64,000 bases of DNA from Prorocentrum cordatum (lineage: Eukaryota > Sar > Dinophyceae > Prorocentrales > Prorocentraceae): the NCBI GenBank assembly GCA_963575745.1, contig CAUYUJ010003425.1, positions 93,501 to 157,500 of the forward strand, written 5' to 3'. Below the pieces are notes generated by a model that saw only the letters and a list, made by a program, of their open reading frames with translations, was not told the DNA's origin and searched no databases. Both the position numbers and the translations under genes were made by a program. Positions 52,556 to 63,489 of the stretch are shown here, in pieces. Position 1 is the stretch's first letter. Each line of letters starts with the position of its first letter.

Positions 52556-53214
52556 GCGGGGACTGCCTATGCGCGACCCGGAGCCTTCGGCGTCGCCCTC
52601 TCCTGGGGGAGCATAACAGGTACCCGTACTGCTACTCCCTGGACCTCTCCTGGGATGTAATCTGACCAGAATCTCGAGGCGGATCCAGCCGTGGCGACGA
52701 GGTCTCTCCAGGACGGAGCAGCGAGATCGGCATCTCCTCCACATCCGACCCCCCGAGCCCACCCCCGCGTTCCTAAGTGGTTTAGGGGCCGCCTCTCGGG
52801 CCTCCATCGGCCGCTCGGGGCGATCCGGCCACCCCCGGAACGCTCTCGGCGAGGCGCAGCTGCTGAAAGGCATCCCGAGGCCGGGAAGACCGCCGAGACC
52901 CCCCGAAGCCGCCCGAAAGCCTCGGACCTCGGAGCTCCTCTGATCCTCTCTGCGCTGCTGCCCCCCGACGGCCCGCGCCTGGCCCAGGGGCCTCGGCGGA
53001 GGCGTGAAGTGCACGTGCGGCAGGCTCGCCTCCTCGTCGCCCGGCAGCGCGGCCGCGGCGAGGGCGGCGTCGTCGCTCCGGGGGCTCCGCCGCGGCGAGG
53101 GCCGCGGCGAGGGCCGCGGCGAGGGCCTCGGCGCCGCCGGGACCTCGCGCGGCTCGCGACGTCGACGTCGCCCTCGTGGCCATCGTCGCCGCAGAGCCTG
53201 GCGTTGCTACTTCG
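52556..53214. other. Unassigned GC-rich stretch
   Basis: Open on both strands for long distances, with a GGCGAGGGCCGC repeat at 53091-53130 and no recognised domain. A host exon cannot be excluded. Confidence 0.35.
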
Positions 53215-53239
53215 TCACGCCTGGCGTTTCGGTCTGGTT

Positions 53240-53370
53240 TCGGGCCCCCGGGGCCATCACAGATCGATCCGTCTGAACAAGTGCAGCAGAAATCATGGGG
53301 TCGAGGGCTCCGGTCGTGATTGTCCGCGATGTTGCATTTTTGCTCGCAATGTCGGATCTCAGGGTCGTCA
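53240..53370 (+). repeat. Dispersed repeat ending GATCTCAGGG, copy 2
   Basis: GGGGCCATCACAGATCGATCC..GGGTCGAGGGCTCCGG and GTCCGCGATGTTGCATTTTT..GATCTCAGGG; see 27420-27565. Confidence 0.65.
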
Positions 53371-53795
53371 TCGTCGTCGTCGTCGTCATCGTCGTCGTCG
53401 TCGGCGACGGCGGCAGCGGCGGCGTCGTCATCTGCGTCGTCGTCGTCGTCAGTGGCGTCGTCGTCGTCGGCGTCGGCGTCATCGTCGCTGGCTTCGTCGT
53501 CGTCATCGTCGTCGGCTTCATCGTCGCCGGCGGCGTCGCCGGCGTCGTCGTCGTCGTGGAGGGCGTCGTCGTCGGCGCCGTCGTCGTCGTTGTTGTTGTC
53601 GTCAGCGGCGTCGTCGCCGCCGGCGTCGTCGTCGTCGGCGTAGTCGTCGTGGAGGTCGTCGTCGTCGGCTTCGTCGGCGTCGTTGCCGTCCTTAGCGGCG
53701 TCAGACGCGGCACCATCGGCGTTGTCGTCGTCGGCGGCGTCGTCGTCGCTGACGTCATCGGCGACATCGGCGGCGGCGTTCTGCGTCTCAGCCTC
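53371..53795 (+). repeat. (GTC)n/(GGC)n microsatellite field
   Basis: GTCGTCGTC with frequent GGCGTC variants. Poly-Val, Ser and Thr frames are artefacts. Confidence 0.95.
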
Positions 53796-53802
53796 CCTTT
53801 TC

Positions 53803-53890
53803 CCTCCTCCTCCTCCTCCTTCTCCTCCTCCTCCTCCTCCTCCTCCTCCTCCTCCTCCTCCTCCTCCTCCTCCTCCCCCTCCTCATCCGC
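53803..53890 (+). repeat. (CTC)n microsatellite
   Basis: About 25 units. Confidence 0.95.
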
Positions 53891-53924
53891 CTCTCCGCCT
53901 CTCTGGATCTCCAACGCCCGAAAA

Positions 53925-54095
53925 AAACAAGGCGGCGGGTTTTCCGCCATATTTGGCCTCTGTAGACCAGGTTCGGACTTTGGGGCCGTCAAAAACGGTT
54001 CGGGTTGGAAAGCCAGCCGTGGGAAGACGTCGAACGTCCGAAGGGCCACGCATCGAGCCAAAAACGAAGCGCCAAATGTCATGGTCCCTGGCACG
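53925..54095 (-). repeat. Dispersed repeat, copy 3 of the 1855-1965 family
   Basis: The minus strand reads GGCTGGCTTTCCAACCCGAA..CGGCCCCAAAGTCC..CAGAGGCC, matching 1880-1950. The same strand is open across it, but no protein is recognised. Confidence 0.6.
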
Positions 54096-54139
54096 ACCTC
54101 CACTGAGGGAATTCATTATTCCTGACGGCACACACGTCC

Positions 54140-55020
54140 GCGGTGCAAAACAATGAATACAACGAAACGGTGCGCCGTGGAACACAAGTATGTTACAACC
54201 AAGCAGGTCATAGCATAGCATAGCACCACCAAAAACATAGAATGGCACTCGGATTGGCTACAATGTCATCGCGTATGGTGACACCGTAACACATGGTGTA
54301 GCACAGCAGAACATAGCGTGGCATGTGCACATAACAAAAGTGCATACGTTTACAAACCATACCGCGGTAGCGCATGCCATCGCGGACCACGGTATGAAAT
54401 AGCGTTGCCTTACACCACGCCACCTATGTGCACATGCCGATTAGGAATAAACGAATACATACAGAATATATAGATGTACACACTGTAACACATACATAGG
54501 CTAGCCTGTGTGAGCTCCAACAAATGTGTTTCTTGAAATCTGCGTGCGTGGTGTCTCTATGTGGTGCAATCTACGTGGAAGAATAAACGTGGTGCTATCT
54601 ACGCGGCGCAAACCATGTGGCGCAAGCTGTCCCAACAATCGGACCGATGACAACGCTGGCCACAACCGATCATAACACAGCTCGCATCGACGAACAGTTG
54701 CAGGCCCCCGGAGAGGCAGCGCACTGTAGTGGCCGACGGGGTAGGCATCACCACATTCGGAAGGGGACAAGGAGAAACTAGAATTGTGGGGTTTGGAAGC
54801 TGTACGAGGGAAAGCATAGCGGCAATAAAATGTACATTGCGGGGCTTTGACTCTTCATGCAGTAAAAGGATGTGCGTCCACGCCCAGGCCAAACAGCGGC
54901 GAAGCCTCCGAATTGGGCAGAGAGTGTGCGGGCGATAGAACAGCTCTAGCGGAGAAGGGAGACCAAAGGAAGAAAGGAACAAGAAATATCCAACCACAAG
55001 CACATTCTAGACCCGGCAGG
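54140..55020. other. Unassigned stretch with ACATAGC-type short repeats
   Basis: 54190-54420 has loose AGCATAGCA/CACATGG repetition; 54540-54640 has TGGTGC(A/T)ATCTACG twice. No gene is recognised. Confidence 0.45.
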
Positions 55021-55024
55021 GAGA

Positions 55025-55445
55025 CACCGGCTTTCCTGAACCCCAAGGAGGAGGATGCTCTGCTGTGGGTTCGGTGGGGTGGCTCCGCTTTTGAGCACGG
55101 GTCGTGCAGGCAAGCCGTCGCTAACCCTTACGATCGCGACGCCGAGAGGGCGGCGCTAGATGCAGCGACGCGCAACTAGTACGTCTTGGACCATTTCAGA
55201 CGCATCGCCGCCCCATTTCTGGAGGAAGTGAAGACCAAGGAGGATTTCAACGCCATCCTCGCCAAGTCTCACGTCATCTTGGTCACGGACCTCGAGGTGC
55301 ACTGGCGCGTGGCGTCCGCCGATTTGGAGAACGGCGCCGAGTTCACGCCGTGGCCCAACCCCAGAAACCCCGACCTCTTCGCCAGCGAGGTGCGAGACGC
55401 GTCATCACCAGCTACCCGCCCGCTCCCATCAGACTACACCGAGAA
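55025..55445 (+). pseudogene. Unrecognised broken coding fragment
   Basis: One frame runs ALLWVRWGGSAFEHGS..DRDAERAALDAATRN, a TAG (55177-55179), then YVLDHFRRIAAPFLEEVKTK..HVILVTDLEVHWRVASADLE..PWPNPRNPDLFASEVRDASS. The amino-acid make-up is that of a folded globular protein and unlike the repeat frames around it, so it is probably a real coding relic with one nonsense change. I do not recognise the family. It converges with, and slightly overlaps, the 3' end of the RT element on the other strand. It could be a target gene of that insertion or part of another element. Confidence 0.5.
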
Positions 55446-57200
55446 GATGGCCTGGGGCCTTTGGCTGCCTTCCGTAAAGAGTGGCCTGCCGACTCGACCA
55501 GCCAAGATGGGGGCGTCTCGAGTTGAGCCACGTATCCCAATATAGGAATGACAAACGTGTTGTAGACCCTCGTGTTCCAGTGAAGTCCCAGAGGCTGGTC
55601 TTGCCACATATCAACCCGGCCCAAGTATTTCTGCCACGGCGTGCGCCACGAAGAGTCGCCCTTGCCAGGTCCCATCTGGAAGCACAGATATTCACAGCAT
55701 GGGCACATCGGCACTGTAGCCCACTCAAGGACCTCGTTCGCCTTCCAGCGTTCGAAGTCGTCGAACGTGGCTGCGTTGAGGGGTATCACGTGCGACTTCG
55801 TCATGTTGAGCCTGAGGCCTGATATTCTTTCGAGGACATCAAACGTGTCGGCCAAGCCCGGGGCGGCTTTCCAGAAGTCCTGAAGCACCAAAGCGGTGTC
55901 GTCGGCGCAGGCCCTCACGAAAGCCTCTGGCGTCCTCTCCTCTATGGCGTCCAGGAGGAGATCGGCGGCGACGGCGTAGATGAGGGGGCTGAGAGGGCAC
56001 CCTTGTCGGATTTCTGAAGACATGCTGAACCCGACGAATGTCTGCCTCCTCACGAACACGTCGAAAAGCAGTGGCTGCATCAGCGGGAACCACGATGTGC
56101 ACCAAGCTTTCGTGGATGTACTGCTGCGCAATGGAAGGGAAGGGAACGCAGCAGCAAAGTCGAGAAATACCGCCGCGGCGTTGTCGTCCTGCAAGGAGCG
56201 AAGCATCATCGCCAACTCTACCTCGAGCAAATCTTTCAGGATGGAGCGACCTCGGAGAAATCCTTGCTGTCTCTCGCGGACGAATCCGCTTAAGTGTTCC
56301 TCCCAGCGTAGTCTCATTGCGTTTGCGACCTGTCTGTTGTCGCAGTTCACAATGGAGAGTGGGCGGGTTTCCGCGGCCCGAAAGCACGTACCCAGCTCAG
56401 GATCCTCCCCGCTGGGGGCCTTAGGTAAGCACACCAGCGTGCCGAGATTGTACCTGTGAGTGCCGCTCTCGCTCTCGTCCGCGTACGCCTGTTGCAACAG
56501 CTCTGGCGCGCCCTCGCGCTCCAGCTCCCTGGCGACGCCGAGGAGGATAGATACCCCCAGCCCTTTGATAGCTCTCCACGCTGCGAAAGGAATCCCGTCT
56601 GGGCCCAGCGACGTGCCGCCAGCAGCACGGATCGCCAGCTCGATGTCGCAGCGGCGGGCCCGCCACTTCCAAGCCTCGCTCGGAACGGCTTGCTGGGGGC
56701 GGCCACGCCTGCGGAGAGGGCCACCGGGCTGCACCACAGGCTCCTGCACCTGTTCGCCAGGCGCAACAGGGCGCAGGGAACCCAGCCATCGTCGCATCTC
56801 TCTCATGTCCACCAGCGGTGCCGTGAAAAACCCGATCCCAATGCATGCGGAGAGCTTCAGCCATCTCGTCTGCCTTGTCCGTCCCCGTTCTCGGTCTGCA
56901 TGGCCGCCACCGTCGTGCTGCCTCCAGGGAGTGGACGCTTCAGTTTGGTCAGGATGTTGGATTTGCCGTGGGCGGTCGCCTCGAAGCCTTCTCCCTTTCT
57001 GGAGCGAGAATTCTCGACTTCCTCCGTGATGGCCTGGCGCGCCAGCTGCACCGCCCAGCTCTTGAGCTGCCAGAAGCCGGGTTTGCTTCTTACCTCTGGG
57101 TCTTCAGGGCTGCCGTAATCGCAGATGGCGGGATACGCCTTGGCGCACCGGGAACTGAACCCGTTTGCCCCCGTGGCGGCCCCGTTCCCATCCGTCGCCG
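55412..57200 (-). pseudogene. LINE-type reverse transcriptase, 5'-truncated and frameshifted
   Basis: Three frames join: 57200 to about 56885 (SKPGFWQLKSWAVQLARQAI..GKSNILTKLKRP), about 56880 to 56830 (DKADEMAEALRMHWDRVF), then 56829 to 55412. The last holds the RT core: GPDGIPFAAWR; ETRPLSIVNCDNRQVAN; QQGFLRGRSI; motif A VFLDFAAAFPSL (Asp 56159-56161); motif B RQGCPLSPLIYAVAADLL; motif C RACADDTALVL (Asp pair 55905-55910); SGLRLNMTKSHV. The shifts lie at or near a CCCC run (56883-56886) and an AAAAA run (56826-56830). No endonuclease remains: on its 5' side the element stops at the (GAG)n tract. The RT active site is intact. Confidence 0.88.
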
Positions 57201-57206
57201 CACCAT

Positions 57207-57372
57207 TTGAGGAGGAGGAGGAGGAGGAGGAGGAGGAGGAGGAGGAGGAGGCGGATGAGGAGGAGGGGGAGAGGGAGGAGGAGGGGGAGAGGGAGGAGGA
57301 GGAGGAGGGGGAGGGGGAGGAGGGGAGGAGGAGGAGGAGGAGGAGGAGGGAGGAGGGGGAGGAGGAGGATCG
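57207..57372 (+). repeat. (GAG)n microsatellite at the RT 5' edge
   Basis: GAG/GGGGA tract; read on the element's strand it is (CTC)n, as at the 5' edge of the 40-kb element. 57373-57479 is GC-rich and unassigned. Confidence 0.95.
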
Positions 57373-57479
57373 AAAAAAAAAGGGCCGGTTGCCGCCCCGG
57401 GGGCGGCCCCCGTGCCCGCCCGTCGGCGCCGCCCCGTGGCGCCCCGCCCCCTTCCCCCCCGCCGACCCCGTGGCACTGC

Positions 57480-58240
57480 AAAGTCGCATCGCAGGTCGAT
57501 CGCATGGCAGCGCACCGCAAACGCATGGCATGGCACTGCTGCGCACTGCTCTGCAATCAATCGCAGGAATTTCGAGATGCATTCCTTCGAAATGTAATCC
57601 TTCGAAATGCAAAGCGCATCGCAGTGCATGTCAATCGCACTGCACTGCGCCGCAGCAGCACTGGCGCTGCAGTGCTGGTGCGGTGCGCCGCACTGCGTTC
57701 CACTGCTTTGCATCACATTTACACTGCCATGGATTGCTTTGCAGCGCGTTGCACTGTTCTGAAGTGCTGGGCGTCGCTGTGCATTGCTTTGCATTGCTTT
57801 GCGTTGCTTTTTGCCGTACGTTGCATTGCTTCGCGTTGCTTTGCGTTGAATCGCGTTGCATCGTGCTGAATTGCTTGGCATTGCGATGCATTGATGTGGT
57901 GCATTGCTGCGCATTGCTTCGCATTGCTCTGCATTGCTTCGCATTGCTGTTCATTGTTGTTCGATAACAATTATCATAGATATGGCTTGCGTTGCTTTGC
58001 TTTGATTTGCATTGCTTTGCATTGGGGTGCATTGCTGCGCATTGCTTCGCATTGCGTTGCATTGCTTCGCATTGCTTTGCATTGCTTTGCGTTGCTTTGC
58101 ATTGCTTTGAATTGCTTTGCATTGCTTTGCAATGCTTCGCATTGCCTTGCACCACAAAAACTGCACCACATGGATTGCACGACCTAGATTGCACCACATT
58201 GACTGTACCACCTAGGCTGCACCGCATAGATTGCAAGAAA
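57480..58240 (+). repeat. GCATTGCTTT minisatellite
   Basis: Degenerate 9-12 bp units (GCATTGCTTT, GCGTTGCTTC), with some doubling to about 24 bp, then ATTGCACCACAT units (58150-58240). 58241-58489 is unassigned. Confidence 0.95.
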
Positions 58241-58489
58241 CCATTGTTTTGGGTCCACGCTGGATATGGCATTCCTATACACAGCCTCGAATGGCAAAGG
58301 ACAACATGGCCTTTAGTATCTTGGTGGAGCATGGCCCAGGACAGCGCGGCACACCACAGCATGATACCTGCGCGGGCCGCGACTGATCAACCTGACAAAG
58401 GACCCGAGACCGTACCTCTCCTCACAGAGCGAGCAAGAACCCGCTGGACAAGACTCATTGGCCGATTCCGAAATCCCTGAACACCAAAG

Positions 58490-58640
58490 CGCTGTTGATG
58501 TCTCATCTCCACTTCAGTCGCCTTCCGATGGCTTTCGCCGGCGGGCCCGCGCTGCCGTTGCACTTCCGCCCCATTCCGCTGGCCTTCCGCCGGCTTCCGC
58601 CGAGGGAGAAGATGCGGTGACGGCGAAGCCGTATCTCGAC
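58490..58640 (+). repeat. TTCCGCC-rich repeat, diverged copy 4
   Basis: CACTTCCGCCCCATTCCGCT, GGCCTTCCGCCGGCTTCCGC and GAGGGAGAAGATG follow the family order, but the CCTTCGATCC hairpin is not recognisable. Confidence 0.45.
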
Positions 58641-59066
58641 TGGAGAAAAAGCGGCCGTCGTGATGCTCGCGGCGCTGTAGGTCTGGGGGGAAAGAGCGGC
58701 GGCAGCAAAAGACCTCGTCGCGGGGGCTGCGTTGGGCTCTGGACGCGGTCAACGACGTCATTGCCCTGCCCAGCCAGCGCCCGCCGATGGACTCCGCGCG
58801 CGTCTCCTCCTCGACCTCTGGGCGCTGGGGTCGGCCACATAGACGACGCCGTCGCCGCCGCCGACGACGACGGACGACGGATGCCGGAACTTCTCCCACG
58901 AGCTGAAAAATGAAGGCCCGCCAGCGGAATCCAGTGGCGGACAAGACTCAATGTGATTAGCCTCCCCATGAAGCCATGCGGAAAAAGTGTGGGTCCCTGA
59001 GAGCCGCCCGTGGGCGGAGGCGGGGCAGAAGAACCTGTGACATACGCTAGAAAACCAGCGAGTTCA
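58641..59066. other. Unassigned GC-rich stretch
   Basis: Open frames on both strands and a CGTCGCCGCCGCCGACGACG segment (58849-58870); no domain. Confidence 0.35.
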
Positions 59067-59067
59067 G

Positions 59068-59210
59068 TCAGCCGGCACAGCCGGCGAAGGGACGAGGGAG
59101 GAGGTCGAGCACACGCACGTTTTCCTCTGCCAGCCTGGCGACGTCATCGTGGCGAGTGATAGCAAGGGACGCGAGCTGCCGCATGAATGCCATCAGGCGC
59201 TGCAGGTGGT
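59068..59210 (-). pseudogene. Short coding-like fragment
   Basis: The minus strand reads LQRLMAFMRQLASLAITRHD then DVARLAEENVRVLDLLP, an amphipathic helical pattern, to a TGA at 59068-59070. CACCTGCAG just upstream could be a splice acceptor. Unrecognised; it may be a terminal exon or an element relic. Confidence 0.3.
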
Positions 59211-59470
59211 GAACTGCGCAGGGCGAGCGGACGCGCACGGAGAAGCACCCCCAACTTGGTGCGCGGGGAAGCGAAGCCTGACACGTGCAGAACAAGCAGG
59301 AGAGCGCAGACCCGAGGCCCGGAGGGACATAACAGTCGCACGCACGTTTTTTGGCGTCGCGGCCCTGCGCGCGGCGACAGGGCGTAAAGGTCGGACAACG
59401 ATGAAGCGCGCGCGTCTTCGCCCACCCGAGCACTCTGAGACCACTTAGGAGGACCAGAAAACAAACGAAA
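59211..59470. other. Unassigned stretch
   Basis: No repeat or domain identified. Confidence 0.35.
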
Positions 59471-59474
59471 CCAG

Positions 59475-59592
59475 CCCACCTACTGCCCCACGGGGCTTAG
59501 CGTATACCAGCAAATCTGGCGTGGGCTTCCTGGTGGTATACGCTTTACGGCCCCCGATGGGCCGTAGCGCAACATGAAGGGCAGTAGGTGGG
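59475..59592. mobile_element. 118-bp foldback element
   Basis: 14-bp terminal inverted repeat CCCACCTACTGCCC/GGGCAGTAGGTGGG, with an inner stem AGCGTATACCA/TGGTATACGCT and a third CGGCCC/GGGCCG stem. No coding capacity. No clear target duplication. Confidence 0.7.
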
Positions 59593-59616
59593 GTGATGTC
59601 GTTTGTTTTTTAGAGG

Positions 59617-59805
59617 ACGACAAACGGCATAACCATAAACTGTTGGAGGTCCACGCGAAGTTCTTGTATACGCGCTGGGCCCCCCTCCCTGGCGCGCGAA
59701 CCGCGCCAGGGGCGGCGCCCGAGGCGCCGCCAGGGATGCCCAGCGCGGATCCGAGCAATCCGGGCGGATCGCCAAAAGTTTATGTTCATGCCGTTTTCGT
59801 GTTTC
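59617..59805. mobile_element. Foldback element with double-hairpin core, copy 3
   Basis: Inverted arms (ACAAACGGCATAACCATAAAC and GTTTATGTTCATGCCGTTTT) surround CCCCCCTCCCTGGCGCG, then CTGGCGCG..CGCGCCAG around GAA, then GGCGGCGCCCGAGGCGCCGCC. The inner arm GCGCTGGGCCCCCCTCCCTG is shared with copy 1. It lies 24 bp from the 118-bp foldback. Confidence 0.78.
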
Positions 59806-60400
59806 GAGTTGTGGTCGGCCAGGGCCTCGCAGCCGCCGGCACCCGTGACCCGCACGCGCGCGCACACGTTTCTGTCGGGGCTGCGGCCACGCGCGCAGCA
59901 GCGGGGCGGAGTCGGGCAGGCGGTCCGGCGCGAAGAGCGCGCGCGTGCGGACCCAACTCACAGCGGCGGCTGGGCGAGCCAGGCGCACCCACAGGGAACT
60001 GGGCAGCACGACTCGCGGGGGGCAGCCGCGAGGGTGGGGGCACGAGACGGGGGCCGACGAAGGGGGGGAGAGAAGCGCGAGGGAAGGGGAAGCGAACGGA
60101 CAGAGGGGGACATGCAGGACAACGCACGCACGCTTCTCTCCAGCGGCGAAGCGACTCCGTCGCGAGCGCTGAGCCGGGGCACGCACAGACGAACGTCCAC
60201 CTGGCGTGGCAGATGGGTGGCCTGCAGGGGGGCAGCGCACACTTTATACGTCGCAGCGCGTCAGAGGAAGTCCACACGCGCGCTCGGGCAAGGCGGGTGA
60301 TGGCATTGCGAACTGTCGGGATGCAAAAGGGGAGGACGTAGAAGAGAGGAGCGGCCGCGGTAATTGGGGCAGCGCACACGCGCACACAAACCAGCCGGGC
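59806..60400. other. Unassigned GC-rich stretch
   Basis: Long open frames on both strands with CGCGCGCACAC-like composition. No domain. Confidence 0.35.
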
Positions 60401-60404
60401 CCGC

Positions 60405-60872
60405 CAGGTGGTCGGGGGGAGGGGAGGGGGGGACCGCGGCATGCAGTGCGGACGTCCCGTCGACCCTGCGCTTACCCTCGGAGGGGGGGGGGGCTCTTGC
60501 CCCGAAACTGCGGACTGCGAACTGCGGAGGCGTGTCCCCCGGGTCTCGGCAGCGCTAGCGGGAAAAGGAGGAGGGAGGGAGGAGAGGAGGGAAGACCACG
60601 AAAAGGGGTGATAGAGAAGGCAACAGGAAGGAGGGAGAGAGGGGGGGTGGCACCACGGTGGAAGAGGGAGAGAGGAGAAGGCGGCGAAGGGAGAAGCGAA
60701 AGGGAAGGATGGAGGAGGGAGGAAGAAAGGGAAAGGAGTTGCGGGGAGAGGAGGCAGAACAACAGGGGAAGGAAAGAGACAGAGAGAGAGAGAAACTGAG
60801 GAGAGAACAGAGATCATAGAGGAAAGAGAAGGAAGGAGGGAGAGAAGGGGGATGAAGAAAGGAGGGAGGAGG
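60405..60872 (+). repeat. Purine-rich GGAGGGAGG tract
   Basis: Degenerate GGGAGGA/GAGAGAG sequence on the plus strand. No gene. Confidence 0.8.
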
Positions 60873-60987
60873 CGGACGACGACGACGACGATAACGACGA
60901 CAAGAACAACAAGACCAAGAAGAACATCAAACACAAAAACAACAACACTAACAACAACAGTAACAACAACAACGACAACAACAACAT

Positions 60988-61037
<50 letters not shown>

Positions 61038-61076
61038 GCAGCAACAAAAACAGCATCATCAACAACAACCACAATA
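60873..61076 (+). repeat. (GAC)n to (AAC)n microsatellite
   Basis: A GACGACGAC start, then AAC units, with a pure run near 60985-61034. Confidence 0.95.
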
Positions 61077-61077
61077 A

Positions 61078-61204
61078 TTTCAAGACTGCTCGCTCTTACT
61101 TGCATGCGTGTCTTGTATTCCGTATACCTCATCCCTCGATACCCGCCCACTTCGTCTTCGATTGTACCCTCTTTCGGAGGGAATCTCTTCCCTGTCTGAC
61201 TGAG
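61078..61204 (+). repeat. Dispersed repeat next to AAC tract, copy 2
   Basis: Matches 10308-10450 in order (CTGCTCGCTCTTAC, CCCTCGATACCC, CGTCTTCGATTGTACC). Confidence 0.7.
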
Positions 61205-61628
61205 GTGCGAAGAAGTCTCGAGCGAGAGCGCCGTTCATGAGTTCGGGGGCCTCTCTGACCAAGGGCTCTCGGAAAACTTATAGAGAAATATCGAACGGAA
61301 GCCCTTGCCGCCGTGTCCGGGCCTCCTCCAACTTGCCTGAATTACGGGAAAGTCTCGAGCGAGAGCGCCGTTCCTGAGTTCGGGGGCCTTCTTGGCCAGG
61401 GGCTCTCGGAGTAAACCGTGAGGAAGTATCGAGCAGGAGCCCTTGTCGTCGTGGCTGGGCCTCCGCCAACTTCATTGAATTTCAAAGAGGTCTCGAGCGA
61501 GAGCGCCGTTCCTGAGTTCGGGGGCCTCTCTGGTCAGGGTGTCTCGGGGGAAATTGAAAGAAAATATCGAGCGGGAGCCGTTGTTGTCGTAGCTAGGCCT
61601 CCAAGGGCCCACATTTAGGGTCAAGCCA
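61205..61628 (+). repeat. ~138-bp tandem array related to the 84-bp array
   Basis: TCTCGAGCGAGAGCGCCGTTC recurs at about 61216, 61352 and 61491, alternating with ATCGA(A/G)C(G/A)GGAGCC at 61289, 61428 and 61566. The anchor TCTCGAGCGnGAGCG is shared with 4595-5805. Confidence 0.85.
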
Positions 61629-61635
61629 ACGCTCG

Positions 61636-61669
61636 AGCGACTACTACTACTACTACTACTACCACCACT

Positions 61670-61744
<75 letters not shown>

Positions 61745-61765
61745 ACGACTACGACTACGACTACG

Positions 61766-61804
<39 letters not shown>

Positions 61805-61816
61805 GCTACAATTATG

Positions 61817-61863
<47 letters not shown>

Positions 61864-61899
61864 GACTACTACGACTACTACTACTATTACTACTACTAT

Positions 61900-61930
<31 letters not shown>

Positions 61931-62140
61931 GCTGCTACTAATACGGATACTAGTACTAATACGAATACGAATACGAATACGAATACTAATACTAATACTA
62001 ATACTAATACTAATACTAATACGAATACTAATACTAATACTAATACTAATAATAATACTAATACTAATACTAATACTAATACTATTACTAACAAAAACAA
62101 CAATAATCATAATACTACTATTACTACAACTACAACTACA

Positions 62141-62174
<34 letters not shown>

Positions 62175-62326
62175 GTACTACTACTACTACTACTACTACT
62201 ACCACTAGTACTCCTAGTACTACTACTCAATACTACTATACTACTACTACTACTACGACTACTACTACTACTACTGCTACTACTACTACTACTACTTACT
62301 ACTACTATACTACTACTACTACTACG

Positions 62327-62364
<38 letters not shown>

Positions 62365-62385
62365 GACTACGACTACTACTACTAT

Positions 62386-62457
<72 letters not shown>

Positions 62458-62466
62458 GGCAACAAC
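61636..62466 (+). repeat. 830-bp (ACT)n microsatellite field
   Basis: ACT units with internal blocks of ACG, (AATACT)n and AATACG hexamers. Long Thr, Ser and Val frames are artefacts. Confidence 0.95.
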
Positions 62467-62550
62467 AAAACCAATCACGACGACGACGACAACGACGACG
62501 ACGACGATGCCGAGGAATACCAGGTCGGCCTGTCTACGTGCCCCCAGCAA

Positions 62551-62720
62551 CCACGGCCAGAATCACAGCTGCTGCCTCCCCCTTCCGCCTACGCCTTCAC
62601 CCCGAATTCCACCTCGTTTGGCGGTCTTCCTCTTCTAACGACCATGGCCAGAATCACGGCCGCTGCCTCCCCCTTCCGCCTCCGCCTTCACCCCCAATTC
62701 CACCTCGTCTGACGGTCCTC
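62551..62720 (+). repeat. 91-bp tandem duplication
   Basis: The CCA(C/T)GGCCAGAATCAC start occurs at 62551 and 62642, each followed by GCTGCCTCCCCCTTCCGCCT and CCACCTCGT(T/C)TG. Confidence 0.85.
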
Positions 62721-62721
62721 C

Positions 62722-62870
62722 ACCTCCTCCTCCTCCTCCTTCTCCCCCTTCTCCTCCCCCTCCTCCTCCTCCACCTCCTCCTCCTCCTCCTGCTCCTCCT
62801 CCTCCTCCTCATCCTTCTCCTCCTCCCCCTTCTCATCACCATCATCATCACTCCCTCACCATCATCACTA
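62722..62870 (+). repeat. (CTC)n to (ATC)n tract
   Basis: CTCCTCCTC with interruptions, then CATCATCATC. Confidence 0.9.
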
Positions 62871-63295
62871 GTAGAATTCAGATAATGAGAATGATAATGA
62901 TGATTGCTCGCCGAGGTGCTCCCCATATGTGCATCTCTTTCTCGTGGCGCGTCTTTCTATGGGTACATGTCAAAAAGCGCCTGTGTGCAAGAGCGAGCCG
63001 CTGGTTAGAGAAACCTTCACCAGCTGCAAGTCTGAGTGCGGGTGAGTCGCACGTCTCACAGCAAACGAGTCTGCGTGTGAGTAAAAGTGAACACTAGTGA
63101 GCCTGAGCTTGAGTGGGTCTGAGTGTTCGTGGGTATGTGTGCGAGTACGTCTGAGTGCGCATGCGTTTTACTGCGAGTTGGTCGAGGCGCGAGCGAGCCC
63201 CAGGCATGTCCTGTCCGAGCATGAAGGAGTTCACCAAGCGCGGCAGCCACCCCGTCGGTCGCCCGTGCGGGGCAGCAGCCCCGTCGGTCGTCCGC
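62871..63295. other. Unassigned stretch with GTGAGT/GTCTGAGTG units
   Basis: 63040-63175 has loose 8-10 bp GAGTGnGTnTGAGT repetition; the rest is unassigned. Confidence 0.5.
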
Positions 63296-63297
63296 AA

Positions 63298-63440
63298 TCC
63301 TCCTCCTCCTCCTCCTCCTCCTCCTCCTCCTCCTCCTCCTCCTCCTCGTCCTCTTTCTCGTCCTCTTCCTCTTCCTCTTCCCTCCTCCTCCTCCTACTCC
63401 TTCCCCTTCTCCTCTCCCTCCTTATCGTCCCCCCCCTTAT
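63298..63440 (+). repeat. (CTC)n microsatellite
   Basis: A pure CTC run to 63345, then TCTTCCTCTT variants. Confidence 0.95.
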
Positions 63441-63489
63441 CCTCGGCCAAAAAAGGAGGAGGAGGAGGAGGAGGATGTCCTCGCAACAT

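Noticed and set aside
59786-61150. 454-codon minus frame with a signal-like Val/Cys tract
   Set aside because: The N-terminal part is the AAC microsatellite and the remainder is GC- or GA-rich sequence without a domain.
61814-62638. Thr-rich and Val-rich long frames
   Set aside because: All come from the ACT field.
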